DNA of 15,019 nucleotides from Candidatus Hydrogenedentota bacterium (lineage in GTDB: Bacteria > Hydrogenedentota > Hydrogenedentia > Hydrogenedentales > SLHB01), in contig JAFGTL010000597.1 in assembly GCA_016934125.1 (NCBI GenBank), positions 1-15,019 of the forward strand, given 5' to 3'. Position 1 is the stretch's first letter. Every line of letters begins with the position of its first letter. This document shows positions 5,668 to 12,958 of the stretch, one piece after another. The notes beneath the pieces are model-generated. The model had not been told where the DNA came from. It saw only the letters and a program-made list of their open reading frames with translations, and searched no databases. The position numbers and the translations under genes were made by a program.

Positions 5668-8013
5668 TCAGCGGCGGATCAGCCACACTTCTGTGAGCCT
5701 CGATGTCACACGCCAGTTTAGTCCCGGCTCGTGGGGTTGATCAAATGTGAGCAGGATGACGCCGTCCCTGTACAGATGCTTCGGCACGGGAAACTCCTTG
5801 ATCTCGCCGATGCCCGTGCCGTTCACCGAAGGCGCGATCCGTTCGCCGTTCACGCGCAACAGGCAGTCCCGGTAGCCGGTGGTGCGCACGAGGTAGGCCG
5901 CACCCGGATCGAGGCCTTCGTAGCGCAGGCCGAGCGGCCAGTCCATGTATGTGATCCATGAATGGCGCGTCCTGCTCCTGCCCCCATCCCACCACATGCA
6001 CCCGGGATTCGGGTTACGTTCCATGTTGGGATCCGTGTCGAGCCCTTCGCCATGGAGCACTCGCGGCGAGCGCGCCACGTTGCCGATGTCGTCGTAGTAT
6101 CCGCCCGGCCCCGCATCCTCCCAGGCGCCCAGCGCCGTCAGCCGGGCCACGCGTTCCGCCTCGTTGTCCATGGCGAGGGCCTTGCCGATCTCGTCCTCGA
6201 GCCACCAGCGATTGTTCAGCGGGTGATCGACGAAGTCGAGCACCGCGCCCCGCTCCGCGCCGCTGGCGTGGTAGCGTTCCACGCTCGTCTGGAGGCCAAT
6301 GCTGTCGAAGAGGGCCGCACACAGCGCGTCGATCCGCTCGCGGAGTTCGGGCCGGCAGGGCGCACCGTCTGCGCGGGCGAGAATGGCCAGGGCCTGCCGG
6401 CCGGAGGCCGCGGCACCCCGTTCCGCCGCGGCGATGAGCGCTTCGTCGGCCTCGCGCTCCAGTTGCGTCTCATACAGCAGGCGGTGGCGCGTGTACGTGT
6501 CGTAATACGCCCGCAGCAGGCACAGTTGCCAGCGCCAATTGCCGGCGAGCGAGGGATTCTCCCTCTCGAGGCCCTGCCACAGCGCGAGCGCGGCGTCCAC
6601 GCCGCCGTTTTCTGCGAGCGGGCCGGCCCAGTTTCGCTCGAGGGCGAGGATGCCGTCGGCGGCGGCTTCGGCCGCGTCCGGGCCGAAGAACACGCGTGCG
6701 TATTCGATGAGGATGCCGCGCACGTCCGCGGCGGGATCCCATCCGCGAACGCTCCATACGACTTTGTTGACATCGTCGTGGATCCCGTCGGAATACGTCA
6801 GGAACCCGTCAGTATAGGGCGCGAAATGGTTGTGGACACGCGCGTAGCGGATGGGTTCGGGGTTCGCCGGTTCGCGCCCGAGCGTGAACGAGAAGGCCGG
6901 ATCCCACCACGGCGTCGGATACTGGCACCGCACCGTGTGGGTGATATCGGGGTAGTGGCGGAGCCCGTAGCGCTCGGGCAGGCGCGCCCGCGTCTCCGGG
7001 ATGGGCGGGCTCGACGGCCCCGCCACCACGCCCCCCATCCATTCAGGCCGGTGCGCATCGATCCAGTCGTAGAAGCAGTCCACGCGCTCCGCGTCGAATC
7101 CCTGCAGCGAGATCCAGATCCGGGCGTCCGGATGATGCCTGGCGAGGCGTTCGGCGAGGGCATCCAGGAAGGGCATGACGTCCTTGGGGTGGTTGCTGCC
7201 CGGATCGCCGCCGGGGAAGAACACGGCGTCGAGCCGCGGGCAATCCGCGTAAAACGCCTCGTTCTCATCGAGGAATGCGGCCCGCCGCGCTTCGTCGGCA
7301 AGATCGAAGGTGGCGGGTGTCCACACCCAGTAGTCGAGATCGTAGCGATTGCAGATCTCGCCGAGTCCGCGGTTCACGGCCTCGCGAGACACCTTCATCA
7401 CGGGACTCGAAGAATCCTGAAGCGGGATGTTCTCGATGCAGTTGACGCCGAAGAAGGCCAACTCGCGGATGTACTGCTCGTACTGGGCCAAGTCCCAGGC
7501 GTCGTATGAGTTCGCCGTGGCCCGGAAGCCCAGTTGATGGCCCCGGATCGGATAGGCGGGCGCCGTGGCCAACTCGATAGGCGCCGGCAACACCGCGGCC
7601 CCCGCACGGCACTCGATGCCCCGGAGCAAGCGGCCGACGCCGAACAGGGCACCCCGCGGATCTGCGCCCACGATCCACAGAACGGGCCGGGCCGGATCGG
7701 CCGCGTCCGTCGCGATGCCGTAGCCTTCATGCTTCGACGTCCGAGCCCGGGCCGGCACCTCGCGTCCGTGTAACGCCGCGCCGTCGCCCGCGATCACCGC
7801 GATCGCCGCGCCCCGGCTCGGCCATTCCTGCTGCACCGGCCAGCGGAGGCCGGTTCGCTTCTCCACCTCCTCGGCGAGCACCAAAGCGGCGGTGCGTTCG
7901 GCAGGCGGGGCGGCGTCGCCTCGCGCCACGATCACGGCCTCCGTCAGATCCAGCGTGCAGGCAGGGCCCGGCATCCCGGCCAGGGCGAGTGTGGTGAGTG
8001 ACACGAAACTCAT
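5668..8013 (-). CDS. Secreted alpha-glucuronidase-type (GH67/DUF4838-like) glycoside hydrolase-like protein
   Basis: I chose ATG 8013 because GAGGAGG lies 6 bases upstream; the GTG at 8049 has no such site. The protein has 781 residues. A signal peptide of about 19 residues is likely, though its n-region lacks the usual positive charge. Residues about 20-135 match the alpha-glucuronidase N-terminal pattern: an LAEEVEKRTG helix, EGYGIAT, then IVGADPRGALFGVGRLLRG. From about residue 154 (YPIRGHQLGFR, YDAWDLAQYEQYIRELAFFGVNCIENIP) a TIM-barrel region follows, with YTDGFLTYSDGIHDDVNK further on. A helical region and a C-terminal beta-rich module complete it. Proteins of this kind are common in uncultured polysaccharide degraders. 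The catalytic residues are not certain, so the substrate, perhaps a uronic-acid or amino-sugar glycan, remains open. Confidence 0.8.
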   Translation of the reverse strand: MSFVSLTTLALAGMPGPACTLDLTEAVIVARGDAAPPAERTAALVLAEEVEKRTGLRWPVQQEWPSRGAAIAVIAGDGAALHGREVPARARTSKHEGYGIATDAADPARPVLWIVGADPRGALFGVGRLLRGIECRAGAAVLPAPIELATAPAYPIRGHQLGFRATANSYDAWDLAQYEQYIRELAFFGVNCIENIPLQDSSSPVMKVSREAVNRGLGEICNRYDLDYWVWTPATFDLADEARRAAFLDENEAFYADCPRLDAVFFPGGDPGSNHPKDVMPFLDALAERLARHHPDARIWISLQGFDAERVDCFYDWIDAHRPEWMGGVVAGPSSPPIPETRARLPERYGLRHYPDITHTVRCQYPTPWWDPAFSFTLGREPANPEPIRYARVHNHFAPYTDGFLTYSDGIHDDVNKVVWSVRGWDPAADVRGILIEYARVFFGPDAAEAAADGILALERNWAGPLAENGGVDAALALWQGLERENPSLAGNWRWQLCLLRAYYDTYTRHRLLYETQLEREADEALIAAAERGAAASGRQALAILARADGAPCRPELRERIDALCAALFDSIGLQTSVERYHASGAERGAVLDFVDHPLNNRWWLEDEIGKALAMDNEAERVARLTALGAWEDAGPGGYYDDIGNVARSPRVLHGEGLDTDPNMERNPNPGCMWWDGGRSRTRHSWITYMDWPLGLRYEGLDPGAAYLVRTTGYRDCLLRVNGERIAPSVNGTGIGEIKEFPVPKHLYRDGVILLTFDQPHEPGLNWRVTSRLTEVWLIRR

Positions 8014-8088
8014 GATAAGCCTCCTCGTCGTATCCGAGCGGACAGTCACACGGGCAACACCGGGCGGCCACCAGGCCGGGCCGCGCCT

Positions 8089-8547
8089 TCAATCGCCGTA
8101 GGCATTCAGGAAGGCTGCAAGGAGCGACGCCGTTTCGCACGTGCGCTCGCGGCAGCCCTCGCGGCCGCGCCGCTGAAGCTCACGGCAGTTGAGGCTGCCG
8201 AACCGCTTGAGGAACTGCTGGGCGAACCGGGCCGTCAGCCGGTACCGCTGCCGTGTAGTCGGGAGACGCCGGCCCAGGACGGCATTGATCACGAGGATCG
8301 CGCCCGTCAACGCGCCGCAATCGCCCTGCGTGCCGCCGACACCGTTTCCGAATCCGGAGGCGACGACATACAGCGTATCGACGTCGATGTCGCGGACGGC
8401 GCCCAACTGTACGAACACGCGCACCATCGCCTCGGCACAATCGTATCCCTCGTCATAGAGCGCGCCCGCGAGCGCTCCGGCCTGCTCGACGTCCAGGGGC
8501 GGATCGCCCGGCTTCAGGCCGCTTGTGCCGCCCCGCAAGCCCATCAT
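8089..8547 (-). CDS. C_GCAxxG_C_C family (cysteine motif) protein
   Basis: This 152-residue protein shows the ordered cysteines of the C_GCAxxG_C_C family (putative redox-active or metal-binding protein). They are GYDCAEA, then GGTQGDCGALTG, then RFGSLNCREL, and finally GREGCRERTC near the C-terminus. There is no signal peptide, so it is probably cytosolic. ATG 8547 overlaps the stop of the beta-helix gene as ATGA, and GAGGAG sits 8 bases upstream inside that gene, so the two are translationally coupled. A second ATG directly follows. Function in this family is not established; a role in electron transfer or metal handling is inferred from the cysteines. Its place inside a glycosidase operon is unexpected. 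Confidence 0.88.
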   Translation of the reverse strand: MMGLRGGTSGLKPGDPPLDVEQAGALAGALYDEGYDCAEAMVRVFVQLGAVRDIDVDTLYVVASGFGNGVGGTQGDCGALTGAILVINAVLGRRLPTTRQRYRLTARFAQQFLKRFGSLNCRELQRRGREGCRERTCETASLLAAFLNAYGD

Positions 8548-10685
8548 TGGCCCGGCTCCTCGGCAGCGCGGGGCCGGCGCCCGATCTGCTCGAACGGAAT
8601 CGGGACGAACGACGGCAACCGCTCGAGCACGGGCGAATCCGCGCGCAGTCGATAGTCGCCGTTCGCAGCGTCCACAAACCCGGCGTCGCCGTCGGGTTCG
8701 ATGTTGCTCTCAACGGTGCCATGCTGCAGGGCGAGGCCGTGGATGTTCATCTCGCCGCATCGGAGGAGCACGTTGTTTCGCACGACGTTCCCGCGGGGTT
8801 CGGGCGGCTCTCCCTCGCGGATGGCGGCCAGGGCGGGATACCGCGTGGCCCACGGGGCGGCTTCGTAGGGCGTGGCCTGAAGACGTTTTTCCATGATGTC
8901 TTGGTTATCCCCCGCCCATCCAACCCCTCGCGCGTCGAGATGCACCGATTGGGGGCAGTCGACGAGGATGTTGTTCTCGACGCGGTTGTCGCGTCCGCCG
9001 CCGATGAGGAAGGCGCGGGCCACGTTGACGATGACGTTGCCCGTGGCGATGGTGCCGCTGGCCTGATCGTCGAGGTAGATGGCCTGAGCGCCGCCGTGGC
9101 CGGGCCCGTGCACGTCGTGGATGTAGTTGTATCGAACCACCGTGCCCCGCATCGTCCAGTCGCGGCCGGTGTAGATGACGCCGACGTCGCCGGTTTCCTT
9201 GCACACGTCGAAGAACTCATTGAACTCGATCCGGTGATCGTTGCCCCAGTACATGATGGCCGTGTGGGGCGCGTCATGGATGCAGGTGTAGGCGACGCGG
9301 TTGCCGACGCCGTCCATCCACACCGCGGGCCGGTTGGTCGTCACCGAGCGGCTGTAGTTGTAGAAGTGGCAGTTCACGACGCTGTTGCCGCCCGGCTCGA
9401 GGGTGGCGCGATCGCCGCCCCCGAGAATGACGCCGCCTTCGCCCAGGTTGTAGAACTCGCAATCGTCGATGACGTGGCCGGTGCCCGCATGCCGGTTCCA
9501 CATGGTATCCTGGTAGCTTCGCGCGAACACGCTGCAGCCCAACAGGCCGACAATGTCCGTCTCGGAACCGCCCTCGCCGAGGATCGCGCCCACGTTCCCG
9601 ATGTTGCGCACCGTACAACCGGCGAGCCGGATGTGGGAGCCGCCCAGGATCCGGACGGCCGTTCCCCGCATGCATTCAAGCACGAGGCCCTCGAACGCCA
9701 CGTGCTGCACGTCGTCCAGGATGAGCATCGGCGCTTCGAGCAGCGATACCGTGGCCGTGCCGCGCTCCAGGGGCCCGGGCGGCCAGAAGTAGAGGAGGGC
9801 CGTCTCCCGGTTGAGATACCATTCGCCCGGTTCGTCGAGTTCTTCGAGGAGATTGAAGGCGTAGTACCGCATGCCTTCCTTGAGGCCGTAATGGTGGGGT
9901 GCGGCGAGGTGAACTTGGCGTTGCTCCGTGTCGATGGCCGCGACTTCGATGCTCTCATCGGCCCAGTCCCAGCACCAGTAGCCGAACATCCAGACGTCTT
10001 CGGCCTGCGCCCACCGCGCCGGGCGATCGTCCACGTACTCGAAGGTGCCGGGGCGGTTCGAATCGTCCCCCTCCCGGGGCACGGAACCGGGATCGACGAT
10101 GGGCCCGGTTTTCGCCCACCCCTCATTGGGCCACCGGGCCATCGTCATGGGCTCGCCGTCGAAGAAGAGTTCGAGCGGCGCCGGCAGCACCGGCTGGGGG
10201 AATCCGCGCATCTTCATCACGCCGAAATCGGAGACGCCCTGGGCCCGCAGATCCGCCTGACGCACGTTGCTGCGTGCCGGTTCGGGGATTCGGGCCAACA
10301 CGGCCGCGTCCGTGACGGGCGTGAATCCTGTGAGCACCTGCCCGCCGGTAAGAACAACGCGCTCGCCCGGATACGCCCGGTAGACAACCGGGGCATCCGC
10401 GCGGCCCGAGTCCTCCTTCGTCAAGAGGAATGACTCGCGCCGCGGATACCGCCCTTCTCGCAAGAACACAACGGCCGGGCCGCGTTGGGCCTGCGAGTCG
10501 CGACGCGCGGCGCGCACCGCGTCGCGCGCCCGCTCGAGCGTCGCGAATGGGGAATCCTTCGTGCCAGGGGCCCCATCGTCGCCGCCGGGGGCGACATACC
10601 AGTCCGCTGCGGCCAGCCCGCACCACGCAACCATGAGTGCCAGCCCGAGCCGCCGCGTCATATGCCCTGCCTTCGCCGCGCTCAT
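8544..10685 (-). CDS. Secreted right-handed parallel beta-helix protein
   Basis: From ATG 10685 the protein has 713 residues; GGAAGGA lies 7 bases upstream, whereas the in-frame ATG at 10661 has only a weak site. A signal peptide (TRRLGLALMVAWCGLAAA) ends near residue 27. Mature protein begins DWYVAPGGDDGAPGT and PFATLERARDAVR, the standard opening of secreted beta-helix proteins. A beta-sandwich-like region follows, and from about residue 300 there are many short strand repeats of the type GCTVRNIGN, DCEFYNLGEGGV, RYNYIHDV and ENNILVD, giving pectate lyase-like coils. It would bind or cleave a polysaccharide outside the cytoplasm or in the periplasm. The GH or PL family cannot be fixed by eye. 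The fucosidase stop is 20 bases upstream and the cysteine-motif gene overlaps its end. Confidence 0.88.
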   Translation of the reverse strand: MSAAKAGHMTRRLGLALMVAWCGLAAADWYVAPGGDDGAPGTKDSPFATLERARDAVRAARRDSQAQRGPAVVFLREGRYPRRESFLLTKEDSGRADAPVVYRAYPGERVVLTGGQVLTGFTPVTDAAVLARIPEPARSNVRQADLRAQGVSDFGVMKMRGFPQPVLPAPLELFFDGEPMTMARWPNEGWAKTGPIVDPGSVPREGDDSNRPGTFEYVDDRPARWAQAEDVWMFGYWCWDWADESIEVAAIDTEQRQVHLAAPHHYGLKEGMRYYAFNLLEELDEPGEWYLNRETALLYFWPPGPLERGTATVSLLEAPMLILDDVQHVAFEGLVLECMRGTAVRILGGSHIRLAGCTVRNIGNVGAILGEGGSETDIVGLLGCSVFARSYQDTMWNRHAGTGHVIDDCEFYNLGEGGVILGGGDRATLEPGGNSVVNCHFYNYSRSVTTNRPAVWMDGVGNRVAYTCIHDAPHTAIMYWGNDHRIEFNEFFDVCKETGDVGVIYTGRDWTMRGTVVRYNYIHDVHGPGHGGAQAIYLDDQASGTIATGNVIVNVARAFLIGGGRDNRVENNILVDCPQSVHLDARGVGWAGDNQDIMEKRLQATPYEAAPWATRYPALAAIREGEPPEPRGNVVRNNVLLRCGEMNIHGLALQHGTVESNIEPDGDAGFVDAANGDYRLRADSPVLERLPSFVPIPFEQIGRRPRAAEEPGQ

Positions 10686-10705
10686 CGAGTCGTCCTTCCC
10701 GCCCG

Positions 10706-12019
10706 TCACTGCCGTGTGTCCCGGGCCGTGCAATACACGGCCAGTTTCCGGATGATGGGCTCTGCGGCGGACTCCGTGATGCGCAGCCGCACCGCCCGGA
10801 CTTCCACGGGCGCGATCGGCTCGATCTTCTTGTGTCCGATGGCGGTTCCCTGTGAAAGGAGGCGCCATCCCTCGTCCGTGCGCCCCTCGACGATGTACGC
10901 GCGCACGCGTTCGCCCTGCCGGATGTCTTCCATGGCCACGATGTGATCGATCTCCATAGGCTGATCCAAAGAGAGCTCGACGGTGTCCCCGCGGCCGGTG
11001 GTTTCGGCGAGGGGCGTGCCGAACCGGCGTGCGATCTCGGCGCCGAACGCGGCGATACGCGCCGCATCCGCCTCGGGGATGCGGCCGCTCGTGTCGGGCG
11101 TAGCGTTGAGCAGGAGCACCGCCCCGTGGCCCACGGAGCGGTAGTACATCTCCATCAATTCGTCGACGCGCTTCAACGTGTCCGCGTTGGTGGAACTCCA
11201 GAACCAGCCGGCCCGCGTGCGCGCATCGCATTCGATGGGCAGCCACGCGTCGCCCGCCGGATCGCCGTTTGCGGCCGTCGCGCCGGCCAGGCGGGCGGCT
11301 TCCGGCACGGCGTTCCAGGCCGGATCCGGGGCAAACCCGTCCTCATTGCCCACCCAGCGGATGGAGGCGTATTTCCCCTGGAATACGACGGCATGAGGGG
11401 CATGCTCGCGGAGGATGTCGCCGACTTCGATGATGTTGCTGCCGTCGAACCACACCTCGGCCATGTCGCCGTAGCGGCTGAGCACTTCGGTAAGCTGGCG
11501 CCGGTAGATCTCGTTGTAGCGCTCCTGGGCCTCCTCTGTGGCGCAACGCCCGCCGATGCCGGCGCCGAGGGTGTCATCGCGGGGGCTCAGGTATACGCCG
11601 AGCTTCATGCCGCGCTTGCTGCACGACGCGGCCAGATCGGCGAGGACATCGCCTTTCCCGTCACGCCAGGGCGTGTTGCGGATGCCGTACTCCGTGGTGT
11701 CGGTTTGCCACATGCAGAAGCCGCCGATGTGTTTCGCCACAAAGACGATGTACTTCGCGCCCATGGATTGCGCCACGCGCACCCACTGATCCGTGTCGAG
11801 GGCCTCCGGATTGATCGCGCCGAGGGGGGTGGAGCGATCGTCGCCCTCCTTGTCCTGCCAGGTGTTGGGAGCGAAATGGATGAACATCCCGAGTTCCATG
11901 TCCTGCCAGGCCGCCTGCTCGGGCGTAGGCCGCGCGAGGCCGCCCGCGGCGGTGTCGGCGGCCGCGGCTCGAACGCCGAGGCAGGCGACAGTCAACAGGC
12001 CGATTCCGGTGCTGATCAC
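10706..12019 (-). CDS. Alpha-L-fucosidase-like protein (GH29)
   Basis: The start is GTG 12019 with GGGAGG 9 bases upstream; the protein has 437 residues and a plausible signal peptide (ISTGIGLLTVACLGVRAAA). GH29 enzymes remove alpha-L-fucose from glycans by a retaining mechanism. Landmarks are GMFIHF with H48, VFVAKHIGGFCMWQT with K96-H97, a DLAASCSKRGMKLGVYLSP strand, and EVWFDGSN, where D192 is the expected nucleophile. The barrel is followed by a beta-sandwich of about 100 residues from TVELSLDQPMEIDHIV, as in many family members. The AKHHDGF motif of well-studied enzymes is KHIGGF here, so the fucose pocket may differ. It is the first gene of the minus-strand operon and is divergent from the amidohydrolase. 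Confidence 0.88.
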   Translation of the reverse strand: MISTGIGLLTVACLGVRAAAADTAAGGLARPTPEQAAWQDMELGMFIHFAPNTWQDKEGDDRSTPLGAINPEALDTDQWVRVAQSMGAKYIVFVAKHIGGFCMWQTDTTEYGIRNTPWRDGKGDVLADLAASCSKRGMKLGVYLSPRDDTLGAGIGGRCATEEAQERYNEIYRRQLTEVLSRYGDMAEVWFDGSNIIEVGDILREHAPHAVVFQGKYASIRWVGNEDGFAPDPAWNAVPEAARLAGATAANGDPAGDAWLPIECDARTRAGWFWSSTNADTLKRVDELMEMYYRSVGHGAVLLLNATPDTSGRIPEADAARIAAFGAEIARRFGTPLAETTGRGDTVELSLDQPMEIDHIVAMEDIRQGERVRAYIVEGRTDEGWRLLSQGTAIGHKKIEPIAPVEVRAVRLRITESAAEPIIRKLAVYCTARDTRQ

Positions 12020-12075
12020 CGTGTTATTCCTCCCGATGTGTGCAAGGTTTTCCGCAGCCGCATGCCGTGCCGGGC

Positions 12076-12104
12076 ATTGTACGCGCCTGGTTCGGGCGCG
12101 TCCA
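12076..12104 (-). promoter_or_regulatory. Sigma-70-like promoter of the GH29 operon
   Basis: On the minus strand TGGACG (12104-12099), 17 bases, then TACAAT (12081-12076) match the consensus 4/6 and 5/6. The start point would be near 12069, leaving a 5' leader of about 50 bases that holds the GGGAGG ribosome binding site of the fucosidase. Confidence 0.5.
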
Positions 12105-12113
12105 GGCGCCGAT

Positions 12114-12143
12114 TTGGCCGGGCTTCGCGGAATCTGATACGAT
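12114..12143 (+). promoter_or_regulatory. Weak promoter of the amidohydrolase, possibly leaderless
   Basis: TTGGCC at 12114-12119, an 18-base spacer and TACGAT at 12138-12143 each match the consensus 4/6. The start point would fall at about 12150, on the ATG itself, and no ribosome binding site precedes that ATG. A leaderless message fits but is not proven. Confidence 0.3.
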
Positions 12144-12149
12144 GCCGCC

Positions 12150-12944
12150 ATGCGAGTCATCGATTTCCATACGCATGCGTTTCCGGATGCCTTGGCGGAG
12201 CGCGCCATGCCTGTGCTCGAAGAGGAGGGCAACGTCAAGGCCGCGCTGGACGGCAAAGTGTCTTCATTGCTGGCGTCGATGGATCGGGCCGGCATCGAGA
12301 CGGCCGTGCTCGCGTCCATCGCCACGAAGCCGAACCAGTTCGAGCGGATCCTTACGTGGTCGGAGTCGGTGGCGTCCGAGCGCCTGATCCCCTTTCCATC
12401 GGTGCATCCGGCCGATCCGGACGCCGCCGCCCAAGTCCGCCGCATCGCGGCCGAGGGATACAAGGGAATCAAACTCCATCCGTACTACCAGGATTTCGAT
12501 TTGGACGAGGAGCGGGTGTTTCCGCTGTACGGAGCCCTGGAAGAGGCCGGCCTGCTTGTGCTGTGCCATACGGGCTTCGACATGGCGTTCTCGCGGATCC
12601 GGAAGGCCGATCCGGCCCGGATTCTCACTGTGGTCGAGCGGTTTCCGGGACTCCGTTTCATCGCGAGTCACCTGGGGGCATGGGAAGATTGGGAGGAGGT
12701 CGAGAAGCGCTTCCTCGGCAAGCCCATCTACACGGATATCTCGTATTCGGTGCAGTTCATGCCGCCGGAACGGGCCAAGGCCTTGATCCTCGCCCATCCG
12801 CGCGAGTACGTGCTGTTCGGCTCCGATTCGCCGTGGACGGGCCAGGACGAGGTGCTCAACTACGTGCTGTCGCTCGGGCTCGGGGCGGACTGGGAGCGCA
12901 GCATCCTCTTCGAGAACGCCAGCCGGCTCCTGGGCCTGGCATAG
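12150..12944 (+). CDS. Amidohydrolase 2 family metal-dependent hydrolase
   Basis: This is a 264-residue TIM-barrel hydrolase of the amidohydrolase-related (amidohydrolase 2) family, which contains decarboxylases and lactonases as well as hydrolases. The metal-site landmarks are all present: H7 and H9 (DFHTHAF), H110 (IKLHPYYQDF), H140 (LVLCHTGFD), H174 (IASHLGAWED) and D226 (LFGSDSPW). There is no signal peptide, so it acts in the cytosol. It starts 130 bases from the divergent fucosidase and converges with the Gfo/Idh/MocA gene across 14 bases. No ribosome binding site is visible before ATG 12150; see the promoter entry. The substrate is unknown; a ring-opened sugar lactone or an aromatic acid are both possible. 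Confidence 0.9.
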   Translation: MRVIDFHTHAFPDALAERAMPVLEEEGNVKAALDGKVSSLLASMDRAGIETAVLASIATKPNQFERILTWSESVASERLIPFPSVHPADPDAAAQVRRIAAEGYKGIKLHPYYQDFDLDEERVFPLYGALEEAGLLVLCHTGFDMAFSRIRKADPARILTVVERFPGLRFIASHLGAWEDWEEVEKRFLGKPIYTDISYSVQFMPPERAKALILAHPREYVLFGSDSPWTGQDEVLNYVLSLGLGADWERSILFENASRLLGLA

Positions 12945-12945
12945 C

Positions 12946-12955
12946 GCGCCGGCGC
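12946..12955. other. GC palindrome in a convergent gap
   Basis: GCGCCGGCGC is a perfect 10-base palindrome spanning the gap between the converging amidohydrolase and oxidoreductase stops. It has no T-run and only a 3-base stem if a loop is allowed, so terminator function is doubtful. Confidence 0.3.
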
Positions 12956-12958
12956 CCC

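Noticed and set aside
5962..7509. A 515-codon plus-strand open frame
   Set aside because: It is a shadow of the GH67-like gene on the opposite strand, which has a clean ribosome binding site and domain pattern.
8064..8078. Hairpin between the cysteine-motif gene and the GH67-like gene as a terminator
   Set aside because: The stem is only about five base pairs with no T-run, and the downstream gene looks to be in the same operon.
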